DNA of 63,370 bases from Bacteroidota bacterium (GTDB taxonomy: Bacteria > Bacteroidota > Bacteroidia > Bacteroidales > UBA6013), in NCBI GenBank assembly GCA_020048645.1, contig JAIFMG010000013.1, forward strand, positions 1 through 63,370, in the 5' to 3' direction. Of this stretch, positions 56,027 through 63,370 are shown one piece after another. Numbering within the stretch: the first letter of the stretch is position 1; the number at the start of each line of letters is the position of its first letter. The notes beneath the pieces are model-generated. The model was given only the letters and a program-made list of their open reading frames with translations, was not told the DNA's origin and did no database searches. Position numbers and translations under genes: made by a program.

Positions 56027-56142
56027 GTGGTTCTGTTGTTCGTTCTTGGGGCTTTTGGGAACGCCCCCCGGCCGGGAGGGCTTTGCCGTCGGGTGGCTGG
56101 GCGGGGGCCACCCCAGGGCAGGACGCGTCCTTCGAGTCGTCC

Positions 56143-56173
56143 CAAATTTAGGGCATCCTCCCCGCAAACGCAA
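56143..56173 (-). promoter_or_regulatory. Promoter of chemoreceptor-like gene
   Basis: The minus strand reads TTG, 20 nt, TAAATTTG. The ATG at 56026 is about 117 nt downstream, so a long leader would exist. Confidence 0.5.
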
Positions 56174-56395
56174 GATCTTTTTTGAAGGCTGGCCTTTCCC
56201 GGTCTTGCGCCAGGCCCTTGCCGCCGGGGAGCCGCCCTAGCGGCCCTGCTGCCGGGCCGTGCCGCCCCCGCCCCCCAGGGGAGTCAGGATGGGCATCCTT
56301 CCACAGCGGGCGCGACGGAAAAAGGCGCCAAGGCCCGGTCTGCCGCCGGTGCCTTGGCGCCTTGCTTTGGGGAAGGCCGCGGGTGGGGCGGAAGC

Positions 56396-57520
56396 TCAGT
56401 CCACCCAGTCGGCGATGAAGAGGTTGGTGTCGTAGGTCCCTTCGGCGGCGTTGCGGTTGGAGCTGAAGATGAGCTTCTTGCCGTCGTATGAGAACATGGG
56501 GAAGGAGGCGAAGATCTCGTCGAAGGTGATCTGCTCGAGGCCGGTGCCGTCGAGCTTGATGCTGTAGATGTTGAAGCCGAAGCCGCGCTCGGAGGCGTGG
56601 TTGGAGCTGAAGAGGACGCGCTGGCCGGACGGGTGGAAGTAGGGGGCCCAGTTGGCCTTGCCGAGCTGGGTTATCTGGCGGAGGTTGCCTCCGTCGAGGT
56701 CGCAGACGAAGATCTCCATGTCGGAAGGCTCGACGAGGCCTTCTGCCAGGAGGGACTTGTACTTCTGGATGTCCTCGGGGGTCTCGGGGCGGGAGGCGCG
56801 GAAGACGAGCTGCTTTCCGTCGGGCGAGAAGAAGGCTCCGCCGTCGTAACCGAGGTCTTTGGTGACCTGCACGGGGTTGCTTCCGTCGATGTTCATGAGC
56901 CAGAGCTCGAGGTCGCCGGAGCGGTCGGAGGTGAAGACGATCTTGTCGCCGTTGGGCGAGACGGTTGCCTCGGCGTCGTAGCCGGGCTCCTGGGTGAGCT
57001 GCCTGAGGATGTTGCCCTGGAGGTCGGCCACGAAGATGTCGTAGGAGGGATAGACGGGCCAGACGTAGCGGTCGTTGTCGCGGGGGGGCTCGGCGGGGCA
57101 GTCGTCTGCGCCGAGGTGGGTGGAGGCGTAGAGGACGGTGGTGTCGCCGGGCAGGAAGAATGAGCAGGTGGTGCGTCCCTTTCCGGTGCTGACGAGCTGG
57201 GGGCGGCGGTCCTTCATGTCGCCGTCGGCGAAGGGGAAGTAGAAGATCTGGTCGCAGGGGGCGTCCCAGGCGGGGTTCTTGGCTTGGAAGATGATGCCCT
57301 TGTCGTTGAAGCTGAAGTAGGCCTCGGCGTTGTCTCCGGCGAAGGTGAGCTGCCTGACGTTGGCCAGGTGGGCCTCCTGCTCGAATCGGAGGTCTTGCGC
57401 GGCCTGGGCGCTGTCGGGCAGCGCGGTGGTGTCCGGTGCCGGGTCGGGGTTTCGCGAGCCGCCGCAAGAGGCCAGCAGGGCCGCGGCCAGGGCGAGGGAG
57501 ATGTTTTTGAGACGATCCAT
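56396..57520 (-). CDS. TolB/PD40-type beta-propeller lipoprotein
   Basis: A 374-aa lipoprotein. The leader MDRLKNISLALAAALLASC ends in a lipobox with Cys19. The mature protein consists of PD40-type (WD40-like) blades, for example AEATVSPNGDKIVFTSDRSGDLELWLMNIDGSN, GAFFSPDGKQLVFRASR and PMFSYDGKKLIFSSNR. These form a six-bladed propeller like TolB or the propeller of peptidase DPP4 relatives, with no hydrolase domain. The protein is likely a periplasmic or outer-membrane scaffold. A -7 element TACATTCG is at 57580-57587 on this strand. The longer frame to 57811 is an artefact overlapping the divergent gene. Confidence 0.85.
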   Translation of the reverse strand: MDRLKNISLALAAALLASCGGSRNPDPAPDTTALPDSAQAAQDLRFEQEAHLANVRQLTFAGDNAEAYFSFNDKGIIFQAKNPAWDAPCDQIFYFPFADGDMKDRRPQLVSTGKGRTTCSFFLPGDTTVLYASTHLGADDCPAEPPRDNDRYVWPVYPSYDIFVADLQGNILRQLTQEPGYDAEATVSPNGDKIVFTSDRSGDLELWLMNIDGSNPVQVTKDLGYDGGAFFSPDGKQLVFRASRPETPEDIQKYKSLLAEGLVEPSDMEIFVCDLDGGNLRQITQLGKANWAPYFHPSGQRVLFSSNHASERGFGFNIYSIKLDGTGLEQITFDEIFASFPMFSYDGKKLIFSSNRNAAEGTYDTNLFIADWVD

Positions 57521-57716
57521 TTTTCTTTGAAGGTTATGGGGATGGGACTGGGGTTCCGCCTCGGCAGAAGGGCGGGCCGCGAATGTAGCGCGTCTGGCGT
57601 TCGCTGCCGAGGCCTTGGGGGCTGTTGCGCGGCATGGACGGGCGAACTTGCGCGGGGGCTTGGGCGAAGGCGGGCATTTTGCGTACCTTGGCCATGCCAA
57701 AAAAAACGCTCCGGGG

Positions 57717-60700
57717 ATGGGTAAGAAGTGCGAAAACTGCGGGAAGAAGGTCGGCAAGAAGGACAAGTCCTGTCCATCTTGCGGGCACGAGCTTTCGGGC
57801 GCCGAGGGCAACCCGGTGCTGGAGCTGTACCACCGCTACCGCTCGGAGAACCGCCTGCCTTACCTGGTGATGGTGCTCCTGGGCAGCCTGACGCTGCTGG
57901 GCGGGCTGTTCTTCCTGGTGGTTTACCTGGCCGACCGCTACGACTGGCAGTTCGGGGGCCTCTCGGACCCTGGGAAGCTGTCGGGCTGGCTGCTGGCCTC
58001 GGCGGGCCTTGGGGTGGGCAGTTTCGTGCTGGGCAGGCGCAAGATGCTGCTGGGCAGCGCGCTGTCGTTGTCGGGCCTGCTGTGGAACTTCGTGGGGCTT
58101 CTGCTCCTGGAGCGCTTCGAGGCCTACCCGTTCTGGCACTCGCCGGCGACGGCCTTCTGGCTGACGGTGGCGGCCACGGCGCTGGGGCTGGGGCAGTCGG
58201 CCTTCCTGCGCGACCGGGTGCTGCCCGTCCTCCTGCTGCTGATGGTGGTCTCGGTGCCCTTCGTTCTCCGGCTGGAGCTGCGCGACCCGGAGTACCTGGG
58301 CTACCTTCTGGGCACCTCGCTGGCGATGGTTTACCTGACGGACCTGGTGGACTGGCGGTACCTTGGGGCGACGGCCTTCGCGGCCTCGCACCTGATGCTG
58401 GAGCTGCTGGTGGTGACCCAGGGGCAGGACCTGCGCCCCTACCACCTGGCCTACTTCCACGGGTTCAGCCTGGTCTTCCTGTACCTGGAGTTCTTCGAGA
58501 TACGGACCGAGCCGCGGGGCCAGACGCCCTGGCCTAGCTTTTTCGCGCAGAAGCTGCTGAAGCGGTCGAAGTCGATGCTCTCGCCGCTGAACATGACGAT
58601 GATCTCGGTGAACATCCTGCTCTTCTCGGCCAACCTGTCGCGGTACTTCCTGGAGACCGGCTACTGGTTCGCGCTGGGCTGGATCTTCGTGGGCAACGCG
58701 GTGCCCTACGCGCTGGGTCTGCTTCTGATGGGCCGGCGGATGAGCCGCGACATGCTGATCTTCTTCGGGGGCATCCTGGGGTTCTACTCGGCCCTGGGCA
58801 TCTGGGGCCTGGTGCCGAACCCGCTGATGGGGGCGGCCTGGCTGGCCGAGAGCGCCGCGGTGCTGCTGCTGGGCTTCCACTACCGCTCGGAGGCGCTGCG
58901 CTGGCTGGGCTACGCGACCTTGCTTGCGGCGGTGCTGAACAGCTTCTACAGCCTCTGGATGATCGCGGAGCTGTGGATGGTCGAGCCGCTGAACCGCGGG
59001 ATGGTCAACCTGCTGGCCCTGGGTCCGGTGATGGCGCTGCTGGTACACGCCCTGTACCGCTACCGCGAGGCCCTGATGAAGTTCGAGCACGGGATGTTCA
59101 TGGCCATGCAGGAGCTGGTCTCGTTCTGGTTCCTGCTGGCCTGGCTGGCCCTGGCCTGGCAGCACGACCCGCTGCTGCGGGGCTTCCACTTCTGGAGCCT
59201 GCTGCCGGGGCTCTTCCTGGCCTACCGGGGCAAGGTCGAGGAGTATCCGCTGACCTACTGGGTGGGCGTCGCGCTGCTGGGGCTCTCGCTGCTGAACGCG
59301 TTGCAGGTCTGGCTGTCGCTGCTGCCCGGCTGGCAGGGCGAGCTGTGGCACCTGGGCTTCCTGAGCTACCTCTTCGCGGGCCTGCTGCTGGTGCTGGTCC
59401 GCTACGGGCACGGCCTGGCGGGCGCGGCGAGCTTCTACGAGCAGAAGGGCCTGCTGGTGCGCGAGGTGCTTTTCCTGAAGACGGTGCAGACCGACCAGCT
59501 CTCGGTGGTGCGCACCGACTTCTTCTCGGTGGTGGGCTACCTCCAGCAGGTCTGGCTGGTGGGGCTGTTCTTCACGGCCCTGGGCCAATGGATGGGGGCC
59601 TGGTTCTCCTACACCAGCATCACGCTGTCGCTCTGGCTGATTTCGGAAGGCATCCTGGAGGAGAAGCCGCTCACACGATGGGGCGGCTACCTGCTGTACG
59701 CTTGGTTCCTGGGGGTGGCCCTGCTGTGGGCCATCGGCGAGACTCCCGCGGCCCTGGGCGACGGCTCTTTCCTGGGCGTGGCCTACAGCTACGCGCAACT
59801 GGGGCTCTTCGTGGGGGGCTACCGGGCCTTCCTGCTCTGGCTGCCAAAGAAGCGCCAGAAATGGGTGCTCGACCGCATCACCGAGGGCGAGTACGCCCGC
59901 GGCATGCCCGCGCCCTGGCAGTCGCCCCAGCGCTTCGGGCTGCTCTGCCTGCACTTCGTCAAAGGCCTGCGCCTGAAGCTGATGGACATCGAGCCCCGCA
60001 ACGTGGCCTGGCCCAGGCTGCAGCGCCGGCTGACCCACAAGGCCTTCCACCTCTGGGTGGGGGCCTCCTACCTGCTGGTGCTGCTGCGTTTCGTGCCGGC
60101 CTACACCCTGCCGCTGCTGTTCCCGCTGGCGCTCTACTTCCTCGCGGTGGCCGGCCGCTCGCGCGACGGCTTCCTGGAGCTGCTGGGGCTGGGCACCTAC
60201 CTGCTGCTCTCGGCGGCCGCCTTCAACCACTGGGCCGAGGTCGGGTTCTCGCTCTCGCGGCTGGGCGCCATCGACAAGGCCACCCTGGCGGGCGCCTACG
60301 CGACGCTCTGGCTGGCCCGGCCGGTTTACCGCTGGCTGATGCCCCACAGCCTCAACTTGGAACGCACCCGCGAGGCCCGGGTCCTGTTCTTCGTGCTGCT
60401 GCCCCTGCTGCTGGTCTTCCTCGTCTGGCGGAGGCTGCCCGAGTGGATGCCCTTGGCCGTCTGGCTGGCCGCCGCCCTGTCGATGCTCAACAGCCGCATG
60501 GGCAAGAACCGGCTGCTCTACCGCGAGTACCAGCTCCTGGCCCTGGTGGCCATCGCCTTCGACTTCGCGGCCCACAGCCTGCCGGGCTTCCTCACGGGCC
60601 TGACGACCCTGGCCCTGCTGCTGGCCCTGGCCCGGCTGCGGCTTGCCTTGCAGCGCCAGCAGGCCCGGCATCCCGAGCGCGCCCCCGCCCGGCCCCGGCT

Positions 60701-61742
60701 CGGGCGGATGCTCGGCATCGACCCGCCCGAGCCAGGGCGCAGGGAGAAGCCCCGCCGCGACCACATCTTCACCCAGAGCCTGCTGATCTACTACCTGGGC
60801 GTCATGCTCATGTTCTTCTGGTTCTGGAACTTCCCCAACGACCTGGCCTCCGGGCTGTTCATCGCCGCCGCCTACTTCCTGGCCATCGTGCTGCTGCGCA
60901 AGCCCGTGCGCGTGGGCAAGTGGGTCCTGGCCATCCCCGAGATCGCCTTCACCTACCTGGTGCCCTACCGCCTGGCCTACGCCTTCATGTTCCTGGGCAT
61001 GTTCGAGTTCCTGGGCTACGACTTCACCCTGGCCGACTTCCCCTACCGCCCCCACAGGGCCGTCTCGCTCGTCATGGCCACCCTGCTCCTGGGCCAGTTC
61101 TTCCACGTGCTGGCCTACGACCAGTACCGCTACCCCGGCCGCTGGGACTCCCCCCGCTGGGTCTTCGAGCTCCGCGTCCTGCAACTGGTCCTCCTGTTCT
61201 ACTACACCAACCTCCTCTACTTCCTGACCCTCAACTTCGGCGGAGCCCTGCTCACCTACGCCATGGTCTCGCACGGCATCCTCCTGTTCTTCGCCACCCT
61301 CCGCGACCGCTTCCGCGGGCTGCAGGCCGCCTCCATCCTGCTCCTGGCCGCCGCCATGCTCAAGTTCATCCTCATCGACCTCTGGGTCGTCTCCATCGTC
61401 GAGCGCATCCTCCTGTTCATGTCCCTGGGAGTGATGCTCTCCGGGGCCGCCATGCTCTACGGATACATCAAGGACAAGGAAGACCGGCGAAGGGCCAGCC
61501 TGATCGACAAGGCCGCGGCCGAGGAGCTCAAAAAGGACAGGGCCAAGAAGGAGGAAGAGAAAAAGGCCAAGCTGGAGCGCGAGGCCATAGAGCAGAAAGA
61601 GCTGCGCAGGCTGGCCTGGGAATACTCCCTCTTCAACGAGCTGCTCCGGCGCCTCAAAGCGTTCCTGGCCGAGACCTGGGAAAGGCTCACGCAGGAGCCC
61701 GGCGCCGCCAAGGACCCCAAGAAGGAGGAAGAGGACGACTAG
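57717..61742 (+). CDS. Giant polytopic membrane protein with N-terminal zinc ribbon
   Basis: A 1341-aa protein. A zinc ribbon CENCG...CPSCG (about 5-22) is followed by roughly 30 hydrophobic segments. Examples are LPYLVMVLLGSLTLLGGLFFLVVYLA near the start and YLGVMLMFFWFW and ILLFMSLGVMLSGAAMLYGYI near the end. A cytoplasmic coiled coil rich in Lys/Glu closes the chain (about 1260-1341). Overall build resembles DUF2339-type membrane proteins with a zinc ribbon, whose function is unknown; that comparison is from architecture only. There is no transporter signature and no glycosyltransferase motif that I can see. ATG 57717 begins right before the ribbon; an upstream in-frame ATG lies in the divergent region. 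The gene is very GC-rich and is host-like. Confidence 0.75.
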   Translation: MGKKCENCGKKVGKKDKSCPSCGHELSGAEGNPVLELYHRYRSENRLPYLVMVLLGSLTLLGGLFFLVVYLADRYDWQFGGLSDPGKLSGWLLASAGLGVGSFVLGRRKMLLGSALSLSGLLWNFVGLLLLERFEAYPFWHSPATAFWLTVAATALGLGQSAFLRDRVLPVLLLLMVVSVPFVLRLELRDPEYLGYLLGTSLAMVYLTDLVDWRYLGATAFAASHLMLELLVVTQGQDLRPYHLAYFHGFSLVFLYLEFFEIRTEPRGQTPWPSFFAQKLLKRSKSMLSPLNMTMISVNILLFSANLSRYFLETGYWFALGWIFVGNAVPYALGLLLMGRRMSRDMLIFFGGILGFYSALGIWGLVPNPLMGAAWLAESAAVLLLGFHYRSEALRWLGYATLLAAVLNSFYSLWMIAELWMVEPLNRGMVNLLALGPVMALLVHALYRYREALMKFEHGMFMAMQELVSFWFLLAWLALAWQHDPLLRGFHFWSLLPGLFLAYRGKVEEYPLTYWVGVALLGLSLLNALQVWLSLLPGWQGELWHLGFLSYLFAGLLLVLVRYGHGLAGAASFYEQKGLLVREVLFLKTVQTDQLSVVRTDFFSVVGYLQQVWLVGLFFTALGQWMGAWFSYTSITLSLWLISEGILEEKPLTRWGGYLLYAWFLGVALLWAIGETPAALGDGSFLGVAYSYAQLGLFVGGYRAFLLWLPKKRQKWVLDRITEGEYARGMPAPWQSPQRFGLLCLHFVKGLRLKLMDIEPRNVAWPRLQRRLTHKAFHLWVGASYLLVLLRFVPAYTLPLLFPLALYFLAVAGRSRDGFLELLGLGTYLLLSAAAFNHWAEVGFSLSRLGAIDKATLAGAYATLWLARPVYRWLMPHSLNLERTREARVLFFVLLPLLLVFLVWRRLPEWMPLAVWLAAALSMLNSRMGKNRLLYREYQLLALVAIAFDFAAHSLPGFLTGLTTLALLLALARLRLALQRQQARHPERAPARPRLGRMLGIDPPEPGRREKPRRDHIFTQSLLIYYLGVMLMFFWFWNFPNDLASGLFIAAAYFLAIVLLRKPVRVGKWVLAIPEIAFTYLVPYRLAYAFMFLGMFEFLGYDFTLADFPYRPHRAVSLVMATLLLGQFFHVLAYDQYRYPGRWDSPRWVFELRVLQLVLLFYYTNLLYFLTLNFGGALLTYAMVSHGILLFFATLRDRFRGLQAASILLLAAAMLKFILIDLWVVSIVERILLFMSLGVMLSGAAMLYGYIKDKEDRRRASLIDKAAAEELKKDRAKKEEEKKAKLEREAIEQKELRRLAWEYSLFNELLRRLKAFLAETWERLTQEPGAAKDPKKEEEDD

Positions 61743-61900
61743 CGCAACAGACCATCCAGGCCATCCCACTCTTTCCCAAAAGTGAAACGCACGAGAATCT
61801 TCAGAAAAACCGCCCCCACCCCACCGCCGGAAGGCAATGGTTTCCGCCCTCGAGCCCCCGCGGCCAATCGACCCGCCACACAAGAAAAACTCCCCAAGCC

Positions 61901-62557
61901 ATGAAAGGAAACATCACCCTCATCGGCGCCGGGCCCGGCATCAGCCAGGCCGTGGCGCGCCGCTTCGGCCGCGAAGGCCACCCCATAGGCCTCGTGGGCA
62001 GGCAGGCCCTGCGCCTCGAGGCCCTGCGCGACGAGCTGCGCGGCGAAGGCATCCAGGCCATGGCCGCGCCCGCCGACGCCGCCAACCCGCACGAGCTGCA
62101 AGCCGCGCTCGAGACCCTCCGCGACTCGCTCGGCCATGCCGACATGGTCCTGTTCAACGCCTCGGCCGTCGTGCCCGGCGACCTGCTCCAGCAAGACTGG
62201 GACAACTTCCGCTCCGCCTTCGACCTCAACGTCGGCGGGCTGTTCCACCTCATGCGCCTGGTCCTGCCCTTCTACCTCGAGCGCGGCCACGGCAAGGTCT
62301 TCGTGACCGGCGGCGGGCTGGCCCTCGCGGGCGACCCCGACTGGACGACCCTGAGCGTGGGCAAGGCCGCCCAGCGCAACCTCGTGCAGGCCTACCAGAA
62401 GCGCGTCGAAGGAACGGGCGTACACGTCGCCCAGGTCATCGTCCGCGGCTTCGTGCGCCCCGACGACCCCAAGTACAACGCCCCAGCCATCGCCGAGCAG
62501 TTCTGGAGGCTGTTCGGGCAGCCGCCCGGCCAGCGCGAGCTCGAGCTGATCTACTGA
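61901..62557 (+). CDS. SDR-fold oxidoreductase-like protein lacking the catalytic Tyr
   Basis: A 218-aa Rossmann protein. The nucleotide loop is LIGAGPGISQAVARRF (7-22), compare TGxxxGIG; the NxxA-like element is LFNASAVV. In classical SDRs the active site is Ser...YxxxK. Here the corresponding stretch reads DWTTLSVGKAAQRN, so the Lys is kept but the Tyr position is Leu. It is short for an SDR (usually about 250). It may bind NAD(P) without the usual chemistry, or belong to an SDR subgroup with a variant motif. The 158 nt before the start show no clear promoter. It is followed by a strong terminator. Confidence 0.82.
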   Translation: MKGNITLIGAGPGISQAVARRFGREGHPIGLVGRQALRLEALRDELRGEGIQAMAAPADAANPHELQAALETLRDSLGHADMVLFNASAVVPGDLLQQDWDNFRSAFDLNVGGLFHLMRLVLPFYLERGHGKVFVTGGGLALAGDPDWTTLSVGKAAQRNLVQAYQKRVEGTGVHVAQVIVRGFVRPDDPKYNAPAIAEQFWRLFGQPPGQRELELIY

Positions 62558-62566
62558 CCCGGCCCC

Positions 62567-62604
62567 CGAAGCCCGCCCCCCACCTGGGCGGGCTTCGCCT
62601 TTTT
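62567..62604 (+). terminator. Terminator after SDR-like gene
   Basis: A perfect 12-bp stem CGAAGCCCGCCC with GGGCGGGCTTCG, a 7-nt loop and a CCTTTTT tail. Confidence 0.85.
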
Positions 62605-62630
62605 GGAAATAGGCCCCACCAGCAACGGAA

Positions 62631-62662
62631 AATCCCCGCCCGCTGCGAAGCGGACGGGGATT
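62631..62662 (-). terminator. Terminator of tRNA-Pro(CGG)
   Basis: AATCCCCG pairs with CGGGGATT and CCGC with GCGG, with one internal mismatch and a short loop. On the minus strand it is followed by TTTTCC. It lies 9 nt beyond the 3' end of the tRNA. Confidence 0.75.
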
Positions 62663-62671
62663 CCCTTGAAG

Positions 62672-62746
62672 TCGGGGTGACAGGATTCGAACCTGCGACC
62701 CTCTGCACCCGAAGCAGATGCGCTAGCCAGGCTGCGCCACACCCCG
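62672..62746 (-). tRNA. tRNA-Pro (anticodon CGG)
   Basis: A 75-nt cloverleaf on the minus strand. The acceptor CGGGGTG pairs with CACCCCG, followed by discriminator A; CCA is not encoded. The anticodon stem TCTGC/GCAGA encloses the loop TTCGGGT, giving anticodon CGG for CCG codons. The T-arm has GGTTCGAATCC. It has its own promoter and its own terminator. Confidence 0.95.
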
Positions 62747-62793
62747 AAAAGAACGCGCCAAGAAAGCCCGTTGGACGGAACTCCGAGACATCG

Positions 62794-62823
62794 CGAAAAT
62801 AAGAAAAAAGCGAAAAACGCCAA
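62794..62823 (-). promoter_or_regulatory. Promoter of tRNA-Pro(CGG)
   Basis: The minus strand reads TTG, 19 nt, TATTTTCG, ending 48 nt before the tRNA 5' end. Confidence 0.6.
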
Positions 62824-62896
62824 AATCCAAAATCGAGCACGCCCGTTCTGACGGTCCCGGCGTAGGCCCAGGAGAGAGAAGGGCCACCAAACGAGA

Positions 62897-62926
62897 AGCC
62901 CCGCAGATGTTTCCATTGGCGGGGCT
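62897..62926 (-). terminator. Terminator of tRNA-Pro(TGG)/tRNA-Ser
   Basis: An 8-bp perfect stem AGCCCCGC with GCGGGGCT and a 14-nt loop, 7 nt beyond the tRNA 3' end. The minus-strand tail is TCTCGTTTGG, so the U-tract is poor. Confidence 0.6.
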
Positions 62927-62933
62927 CCTTGCG

Positions 62934-63008
62934 TCGGGGTGGCAGGATTCGAACCTACGACCCTCTGCTCCCAAAGCAGATGCGCTAACCGGGCTGCGCT
63001 ACACCCCG
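62934..63008 (-). tRNA. tRNA-Pro (anticodon TGG)
   Basis: A 75-nt cloverleaf on the minus strand, 75-80 percent alike to the CGG gene by eye. Acceptor CGGGGTG/CACCCCG; anticodon stem TCTGC/GCAGA with loop TTTGGGA, anticodon TGG. It reads CCA and, with modification, other CCN codons. It lies 5-8 nt from tRNA-Ser and is probably co-transcribed with it. Confidence 0.95.
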
Positions 63009-63013
63009 AACTT

Positions 63014-63106
<93 letters not shown>

Positions 63107-63129
63107 GGTCGCTTCATCAAAAGCGGATG

Positions 63130-63161
63130 CGAAAATAGGCATTCGTTCCGAAATGGCCAAA
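63130..63161 (-). promoter_or_regulatory. Promoter of tRNA-Ser/tRNA-Pro(TGG)
   Basis: The minus strand reads TTTG, 20 nt, TATTTTCG, ending 24 nt before the tRNA-Ser 5' end. It has the same -7 sequence as the tRNA-Pro(CGG) promoter. Confidence 0.7.
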
Positions 63162-63180
63162 TCTTCAAGCCAAAAAGATG

Positions 63181-63370
63181 ACTTTGGCATCAAAAAAAAA
63201 ACTGTTTCCCGAGATTGACCTCAAAACCAGCGATTTGACCAATTGTGACAATTTCATCCTCTATCCTATTATCTTTGAGGAAAAGTAACTATTTAGGTCA
63301 TCTCGCATTTGACGGAAAGGAAGTTGTGGCCGTCAAAAGTGTTTTTGAGCTCCCTGAAAATGTTTCTTCC
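63181..63370. other. Unassigned AT-rich end of window
   Basis: No ORF of useful length. A perfect -7 box TATCTTTG lies at 63270-63277 on the plus strand, with TTG 24 nt before. An open frame without ATG runs from it to the window end (contains GHLAFDGKEVVAVKSVFEL). On the other strand 25 codons ending TFDGHNFLSVKCEMT then a stop are also open. I cannot decide which, if either, is coding. Confidence 0.25.

Noticed and set aside
57534-61883. Minus-strand 1449-aa ORF opposite the giant membrane protein
   Set aside because: Gln/Glu/His-rich low-complexity translation, the antisense shadow of a GC-rich gene.

Overview
The window comes from a GC-rich member of the Bacteroidota. The evidence is a SusC/SusD pair, two proteins with type IX secretion C-terminal sorting domains, propeller-type sensor kinases, almost no Shine-Dalgarno sequences, and repeated promoters of the form TTTG/TTG - 18 to 21 nt - TAnnTT(T/C)G ahead of many genes and tRNAs. 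I cannot place it below phylum; the high GC suggests an environmental lineage rather than a gut Bacteroides.

Layout. 1-5.9 kb: a minus-strand operon with a strong promoter. It encodes a fused SF1 helicase / helical-repeat / AAA ATPase (1534 aa), a stand-alone TOPRIM-like protein and a small helical protein, and looks like an unusually partitioned Gabija/OLD-type defence module. 6-12.4 kb: membrane protein, secreted M14 carboxypeptidase, GH5-like hydrolase, gamma-glutamylcyclotransferase and a glycosyltransferase. 12.4-16.1 kb (minus): KAP-family NTPase behind a small ORF, then a flavin amine oxidase. 16.3-23 kb: thioester alpha-2-macroglobulin and a CPA2 cation/proton antiporter. 23.2-27 kb: an AAA ATPase + DUF4435 pair resembling the PARIS defence system, then a Fic gene bracketed by two direct arrays of a 40-bp palindromic repeat. 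27-32 kb (minus): SusC/SusD. 32-36.8 kb: a T9SS cargo protein, a DUF4143-type ATPase preceded by a 33-bp tandem repeat array split by a dispersed repeat, and a PhoD-like phosphatase. 36.8-43.3 kb: small basic protein, propeller histidine kinase, TPR-PAS hybrid kinase. 43.3-44.3 kb: gene-free mosaic of dispersed repeats. 44.3-50.5 kb: flavodoxin/ferredoxin protein, AspT-type transporter, MsrB-MsrA, release factor 3. 50.5-57.5 kb: large hybrid kinase with three receivers, chemoreceptor-like protein, WD40-like lipoprotein. 57.7-62.6 kb: giant polytopic membrane protein and an SDR-fold protein. 62.6-63.1 kb: tRNA-Pro(CGG), tRNA-Pro(TGG) and tRNA-Ser(GCT) on the minus strand.

The core genes are GC-rich and ordinary. 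The accessory genes (helicase/TOPRIM operon, PARIS-like pair, Fic cassette, DUF4143 ATPase) are more AT-rich or sit in AT-rich repeats, consistent with acquisition. The most unusual signals are (a) the helicase-ATPase fusion beside a separate TOPRIM protein and (b) two unrelated single genes, Fic and DUF4143 ATPase, each next to its own in-register palindromic repeat array. All functional statements are from reading the sequence; no database search was possible.
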